From the NCBI GenBank assembly GCA_016765135.1, contig JAESQN010000001.1:1-64000 (forward strand): 64,000 bases of DNA. The letters run 5' to 3'. This document shows, piece by piece, positions 60,091 to 64,000 of the stretch; within the stretch, counting starts at the first letter, position 1, and every line of letters begins with the position of its first letter. Origin of the DNA: Robiginitomaculum sp. (GTDB lineage: Bacteria; Pseudomonadota; Alphaproteobacteria; Caulobacterales; Maricaulaceae). The position numbers were made by a program, and so were the translations under genes. Under the pieces are notes generated by a model that ran no database searches, was not told the DNA's origin, and worked only from the letters and a program-made list of their open reading frames with translations.

Positions 60091-61704
60091 ATGGCACACA
60101 CATATAGCATCTCAGAGTTCGGCCTGCGGCTAATCAAGGCTTATGAGGGTTTTCGCCCTGTGGAGACAAAGCTGGTGTCCGGCCAAAGAGTGATTGGCTA
60201 TGGGCATCTCTATGAGCCAGGCGAAATAGTTATGCTTACAAGGAAACGCGCCGAGGCTTTGTTGCTTACAGACCTTGCGCCTTATGAGGCTCTTATCAAT
60301 GATAATGTATATGCGCCTTTATCCCAAAGCCAATTTGATGCGCTGGTATCTCTCAGTTTTAATATCGGGGAGGACGCATTTTTAAACTCCAGCGTACTTT
60401 ATCACCTCAACACAGGCCAACCATTGGCTGCCGCCGCCGGGTTTGATGAATGGCGAAAAAGCGTGATTGGCGGCAAGGCTTATATTGTTGATGCTTTGGT
60501 GCGCCGCCGGACTGCGGAAAAAGCACTGTTTTTACGCCCGCCAACGGGTATCGTTGCTACACCGCGCCATGAATTACCGCCAACACGGGTTTTAGATACT
60601 CGGGACGATGATGGTGCTACAGAAGTGTTTGAAAAACCGGATACCAGTGGTTTCGTTGAGCAAGCACCATATGGTGCCAGCGCCAGCCAAGCCAGTATAT
60701 TGACTTTAAACCAGACGGTTGAGGATAATGCCGCGTTACCAGAAGATATACATACGCAAGACGGTGTTGTTTCTGAAGACGTTGCCCCTGAGGAAACTAC
60801 TTTTAGGGAAACTGCTTCTATTGAAGACGCTACAATTGATGAAGCCCTTTCCCCGATTGCGGTGGCGGCTGCACAGGTCAGTGAGCGGCTCGACCGGCTG
60901 ATTGATGAAGAACAAGGTGAAGATGTTGATCACACAATAGTCGGCGAACATGGTTTGCAAACCTCGGCGCCGATAGAGGTTGTAAATGAAGATGTTCCCA
61001 ATGAAGATGCGCCTAATAAAGAAGTTGGCAAAGAAGAAATTGGGCAAGTTTTCCCGACCATGACATTGGTTGAGATGGATATACCCACAAGCATTGATTA
61101 TAATTTGCAAGCACCGAACTCTGAAGAGATCGAAAATGAAAAGGTTGAAAAACTGGAAAGCACACAAGAGGGGCCTGTACTAACATTGGTGGAAAGGGAC
61201 AATGATTTTCTCGTTGATCAACCGATCCACACTCTTGATAATGATGAGCTGAAAACGGCTTCTGAGTTTTCCCACCCTGCCCATAATGTTCATAATGGTG
61301 AACCCGAGGCGGAAGACGCAAAAGGGATCGATGATTGGGCGGCGCATGAAGCCGATACTCAAAGCACTGATATTCAAAGCGCTACGGATGCCCAGAACAC
61401 CATTGATGAATACGGAACAACAGCCCCACAAGATAACGCACCCATAGCGGCATTGCAAAACGCGTCACCAAACCTGGTTGCAGAAGACACTTCTAAAGGG
61501 ATAGGGCCTTATCTGGCAGCGCCTGTTATCGGTTTGCTTTTGCTGGGTGCCGGTTTGTGGAAAACGAGATTTGCCCCCGCAGTCAATACCAATGATTGGA
61601 GTGCCTTTATGGCGCCAGTAGCTCTGTTGATCGGCGGTTTGATGCTGCTTGGTGGCTTATACTATATGTTCAAAGCTCACTTCAGCCAGAGCGCGGTTAA
61701 TTAA
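60091..61704 (+). CDS. spmX: SpmX-like polar muramidase-fold protein
   Basis: 537 residues from ATG 60091 (GGAG five bases upstream). An N-terminal phage-lysozyme (GH24) domain (about 1-150; KAYEGFRPVE, RVIGYGHLYEPGE) is followed by a long acidic, Pro/Asn-rich linker (about 160-465) and two C-terminal membrane spans (YLAAPVIGLLLLGAGLW; FMAPVALLIGGLMLLGGLYY). This is the architecture of SpmX, which places and activates the kinase DivJ at the old pole and marks the stalk site. The general-acid Glu19 is kept, but the position of the T4-lysozyme Asp20 is Leu28 and that of Thr26 is Val34, the type of change reported for Caulobacter SpmX. A sigma-54 motif upstream supports the call. Confidence 0.85.
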   Translation: MAHTYSISEFGLRLIKAYEGFRPVETKLVSGQRVIGYGHLYEPGEIVMLTRKRAEALLLTDLAPYEALINDNVYAPLSQSQFDALVSLSFNIGEDAFLNSSVLYHLNTGQPLAAAAGFDEWRKSVIGGKAYIVDALVRRRTAEKALFLRPPTGIVATPRHELPPTRVLDTRDDDGATEVFEKPDTSGFVEQAPYGASASQASILTLNQTVEDNAALPEDIHTQDGVVSEDVAPEETTFRETASIEDATIDEALSPIAVAAAQVSERLDRLIDEEQGEDVDHTIVGEHGLQTSAPIEVVNEDVPNEDAPNKEVGKEEIGQVFPTMTLVEMDIPTSIDYNLQAPNSEEIENEKVEKLESTQEGPVLTLVERDNDFLVDQPIHTLDNDELKTASEFSHPAHNVHNGEPEAEDAKGIDDWAAHEADTQSTDIQSATDAQNTIDEYGTTAPQDNAPIAALQNASPNLVAEDTSKGIGPYLAAPVIGLLLLGAGLWKTRFAPAVNTNDWSAFMAPVALLIGGLMLLGGLYYMFKAHFSQSAVN

Positions 61705-61790
61705 GTGCAAAATTAAGGTTTTGTTCAGCATAGATATTGGCACAATACTCACGGATTGCGGGTAAAATTGCTATCATCGGAGGAGGGAAA

Positions 61791-62720
61791 ATGAGCGTTT
61801 TTACAAATTGGACAGATGAACATACCCGTAAGTTCCATAATGACATTATATATGTCAATCATAACCTGGAATCCACGGGCTTGTTTACGGACGTTGCACT
61901 GGCCGAAATGCTGGATAATCATCCTGATAACATGCTTGATGTTTGTACTATGGGCACAGACTCGATGTACCCGAACCAATTTCGCACCGGAGATTTTCGT
62001 GGTTGTGACGGAAAGTCCCTGATTGAAATGGTCAAGGCGGGCAAGCTTTACATCAATGCCAGGCGGGCTATGAATCTCCATCCAGAGTATAACGAAGTTT
62101 TAAAGAAAATGTACGGTGAGTTGTCCGAGAAAACCGGCAATAAAGGATTTAACGCGAACGGCGGTATTCTCATATCTTCACCGATCGCCAAAGTACCTTA
62201 TCATACCGACCGCCAGCATGTGGTATTGTGGCACATACGTGGCACCAAGCGGGTTTATGTTTACCCTATGACCGATAAATTTATATCCGATGCTTCTTAT
62301 GAGGCGGTGGTAACAAGCACTTTGCTGGATGATTTACCTTATGAAGTGGCATTTGACGAACATGCTTCAGTTTTGACTTTAAATGGCGGGGAAATGGCGT
62401 GCTGGCAGCTTAATCAACCGCACAGGGTCGTCAACGAGACATTTTGCGTGTCCATAGCCAGTGAATATTCAAACCGTGAGAGTGCGTTGAAAAACTCTGC
62501 AATGTTCGCACAAGCCGCCATGCGCAGTAAATTTGGATCCACGCCCGTGTGGCAAGACACGGTGCCGTCCATTCGTTTGGCAAAGGCGGTTGCGGGGAAA
62601 GTTTTGAAAAAATCTGGACTTTACAAGGGTAGAACTACACCGGATTTTGTTACCTTCAAAGTCGATAAATCTGTACCTGGATATATTGTGGATATAGATC
62701 CGGTCCCTCGCGACTTTTAG
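61791..62720 (+). CDS. Cupin/JmjC-like putative oxygenase
   Basis: 309 residues from ATG 61791, which has a strong GGAGGAGGG site; the longer frame from 61737 is not used. The middle contains a double-stranded beta-helix metal site: His-x-Asp in VPYHTDRQHVVLWHIRGTKRVYVYP and a distal His in LNQPHRVVNE, with the GTKRVY pattern typical of JmjC/2-oxoglutarate oxygenases. Likely an Fe(II)/2OG hydroxylase or a non-catalytic cupin; substrate unknown. Stands between spmX and a DUF1489 gene on the same strand. Confidence 0.65.
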   Translation: MSVFTNWTDEHTRKFHNDIIYVNHNLESTGLFTDVALAEMLDNHPDNMLDVCTMGTDSMYPNQFRTGDFRGCDGKSLIEMVKAGKLYINARRAMNLHPEYNEVLKKMYGELSEKTGNKGFNANGGILISSPIAKVPYHTDRQHVVLWHIRGTKRVYVYPMTDKFISDASYEAVVTSTLLDDLPYEVAFDEHASVLTLNGGEMACWQLNQPHRVVNETFCVSIASEYSNRESALKNSAMFAQAAMRSKFGSTPVWQDTVPSIRLAKAVAGKVLKKSGLYKGRTTPDFVTFKVDKSVPGYIVDIDPVPRDF

Positions 62721-62759
62721 AGGCTTCCTTCACTGACCTCTCCCTGCTAATAGGCAGGT

Positions 62760-63194
62760 ATGACGGTTCACATGATCAAATTATCGGTTGGGTCTAAATC
62801 CATTGAAACGCTTGCGGCGTGGCAAAAAGAGCTGGCCGAAAGGCGCGGACGTGAAGGCTTGCCAGCTTTTGCAGACCACATCACCCGCATGTCCCCAAAA
62901 AGACGCGACGAAATTTTGGAGGACGGTTCTATTTACTGGGTGATCAAAGGTACTATCCAGTGCCGTAATGGAATTGTGGATTTGTCCGAAACCCATACTC
63001 AGGACGGACGCAAGGCGTGCCGTATCGTATTAGCACCTGAACTTATTCCCGTCGTGCCAACGCCCAAGCGAGCTTTTCAAGGTTGGCGTTATCTCAAACC
63101 CGAAGACGCGCCCGCAGATTTATCCAGTCTGGGCGACGCGGAAAATCTGCCAGCCCATATCCGCACTAAATTGGTCGAATTGGGTGCGTGGTAA
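62760..63194 (+). CDS. DUF1489 family protein
   Basis: 144 residues. Conserved alphaproteobacterial protein: IKLSVGSKSIETLAAWQ, TRMSPKRRDEILEDGSIYWVIKG, CRIVLAPELIPVVPTPKRAFQGWRYL. No catalytic motif is known. Start at ATG 62760 (AGG close upstream) or ATG 62772 (MIKLSVG, where homology begins). Convergent with the FkbM gene: the stops are adjacent without a gap. Confidence 0.85.
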   Translation: MTVHMIKLSVGSKSIETLAAWQKELAERRGREGLPAFADHITRMSPKRRDEILEDGSIYWVIKGTIQCRNGIVDLSETHTQDGRKACRIVLAPELIPVVPTPKRAFQGWRYLKPEDAPADLSSLGDAENLPAHIRTKLVELGAW

Positions 63195-63935
63195 TCAAGT
63201 GTCTCGTTTAAAATATAGGTCGTGGTGGATGTTATGAAACGCGGTATAGCCGCGTTTAGCCAGCCAGGTTTCGATCTGTTCCCTATTTTTTTTCCATAAT
63301 TCAATTTGTAAAATACATTCATTATTGGTCAAGTAACTTTCCATACCTTTGAGAGCTTCCGCCTCATGTCCCTCGACGTCCAGCTTTATAAATGTGCGTT
63401 GATTTTTATCCGGGAATTGGCTGTCAAATTTGCGGATTTCGACCTGCTGGCGCTGGTTGAAATGCCGTTTCGGATTATTTTTCTCGTCCATATCCAACGT
63501 TGCAGTACCAGAGGAGCTTGCATCAAAGGCTATGTTTAACATTGCCGCCTTAGCTCCCAGACCGTAATTGTAAGTTGTGGCTTTTCTGGATAACTTGTTA
63601 AGTTCAAGATTTGTAACAAGCCTTGAATATGTCCGTGCTACGGGTTCAAATGCATGAATAGCTGCCAGGTTGGGTGCATTTACGCCCAACAGTACACTGT
63701 ACAAACCAAAATTGGCACCGCAGTCAAAAAACACAGATATTTGTTCATTCTTGATACACTCTTTGGCAAAGTCCAGTTGCTCGCGTTCAAACGGACGGCC
63801 TATCAACAAGCGGTTGTCAATCCAGTCATTTGGATAAAGCTTCCATGTCGCGCCAAGTCTTTTTGCGATAATAGGTTTTTTGCGCAAGCGAAGCAGACGT
63901 TTGGCAATACTGAAATAAGGATTAAATCCAGCCAT
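63195..63935 (-). CDS. FkbM family methyltransferase
   Basis: 246 residues. SAM-binding Rossmann core: SVFFDCGANFGLYSVLLG (motif I), AIHAFEPVARTYSRLVTNLELN and FIKLDVEGHEAEALKGM, the FkbM hallmark LDVEG-E. These enzymes O-methylate sugars or other metabolites, often surface polysaccharides; the GDP-mannose genes 12 kb away are too far to imply a link. The 65 bases to the right edge hold no gene that can be seen. Confidence 0.88.
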   Translation of the reverse strand: MAGFNPYFSIAKRLLRLRKKPIIAKRLGATWKLYPNDWIDNRLLIGRPFEREQLDFAKECIKNEQISVFFDCGANFGLYSVLLGVNAPNLAAIHAFEPVARTYSRLVTNLELNKLSRKATTYNYGLGAKAAMLNIAFDASSSGTATLDMDEKNNPKRHFNQRQQVEIRKFDSQFPDKNQRTFIKLDVEGHEAEALKGMESYLTNNECILQIELWKKNREQIETWLAKRGYTAFHNIHHDLYFKRDT

Positions 63936-64000
63936 TTTTCTCTTTATATAATAGTGTTGGTAAGAGTGCCAATACCGTCAATGCTGATGCTGAGTGCGTC

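Noticed and set aside
61697-61716. TTAA elements after spmX resembling a CtrA box
   Set aside because: The spacing between the relevant TTAA elements is eight, not seven, bases, and the location is behind a gene end.

Overview
The window looks like the chromosome of a stalked or budding alphaproteobacterium related to Caulobacter, most likely Maricaulales/Hyphomonadaceae, with roughly 50% GC. The evidence is a set of polarity and cell-cycle genes that occur together only in that lineage: a podJ-like polarity scaffold with a CtrA box, a divK-pleD pair, an spmX-type muramidase with an apparent sigma-54 promoter, and an eipA/DUF1134 gene with a CtrA box. A LexA direct-repeat box of alphaproteobacterial type lies upstream of dinB. 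These names rest on motifs and protein architecture read by eye; no database search was run.

Layout. 1-1461: decayed mobile DNA (a Fic C-terminus, then a frameshifted and truncated traG/virD4). 1511-9383: housekeeping and envelope genes (epoxide hydrolase, rpsU, two MscS channels, podJ-like gene, a secreted protein of unknown function). 9477-18772: a fatty-acid/branched-chain acyl-CoA degradation operon headed by a LiuR-like MerR regulator and preceded by a perfect 16-bp palindromic operator; a DUF559 endonuclease gene sits inside it. 18778-19936: rimM and a second DUF559 gene enclosed by copies of a repeat. 19950-35671: cysS, a lipoprotein, rluD, pleD/divK, dinB, recR, a dicarboxylate symporter, a membrane glycosyltransferase, murI, xerD and an unknown exported protein preceded by a 46-residue membrane peptide. 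35793-42678: aroK-aroB-corC, bolA, a J-domain protein and cobS/cobT. 42882-48546: a compact peptide-export and sensing locus. 48571-63935: phzF, GDP-mannose genes, a degenerate-looking tRNA-Arg, nuclease, pyrD, pheST, eipA, mgtE, spmX, a cupin/JmjC-like protein, DUF1489 and an FkbM methyltransferase.

The most interesting locus is 42882-48546. It encodes a 79-residue stub resembling only the N-terminus of an HlyD adaptor, a C39-peptidase ABC exporter with its catalytic Cys/His/Asp present, a 22-codon gene for a double-glycine peptide (15-residue leader with the consensus residues, 7-residue core FPILINN), and a hybrid histidine kinase with a TPR-like extracytoplasmic region. I infer a peptide-pheromone or periplasmic self-sensing circuit.

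The second notable signal is a family of double-hairpin palindromic repeats (eight copies at five sites) with compensatory base changes. Both DUF559 genes in the window carry copies on either side, and both overlap the next gene by ATGA. This resembles the REP/RAYT arrangement but with a Vsr-like endonuclease. A second, unrelated palindrome family sits inside the cobS-cobT and pheS-pheT gene pairs.
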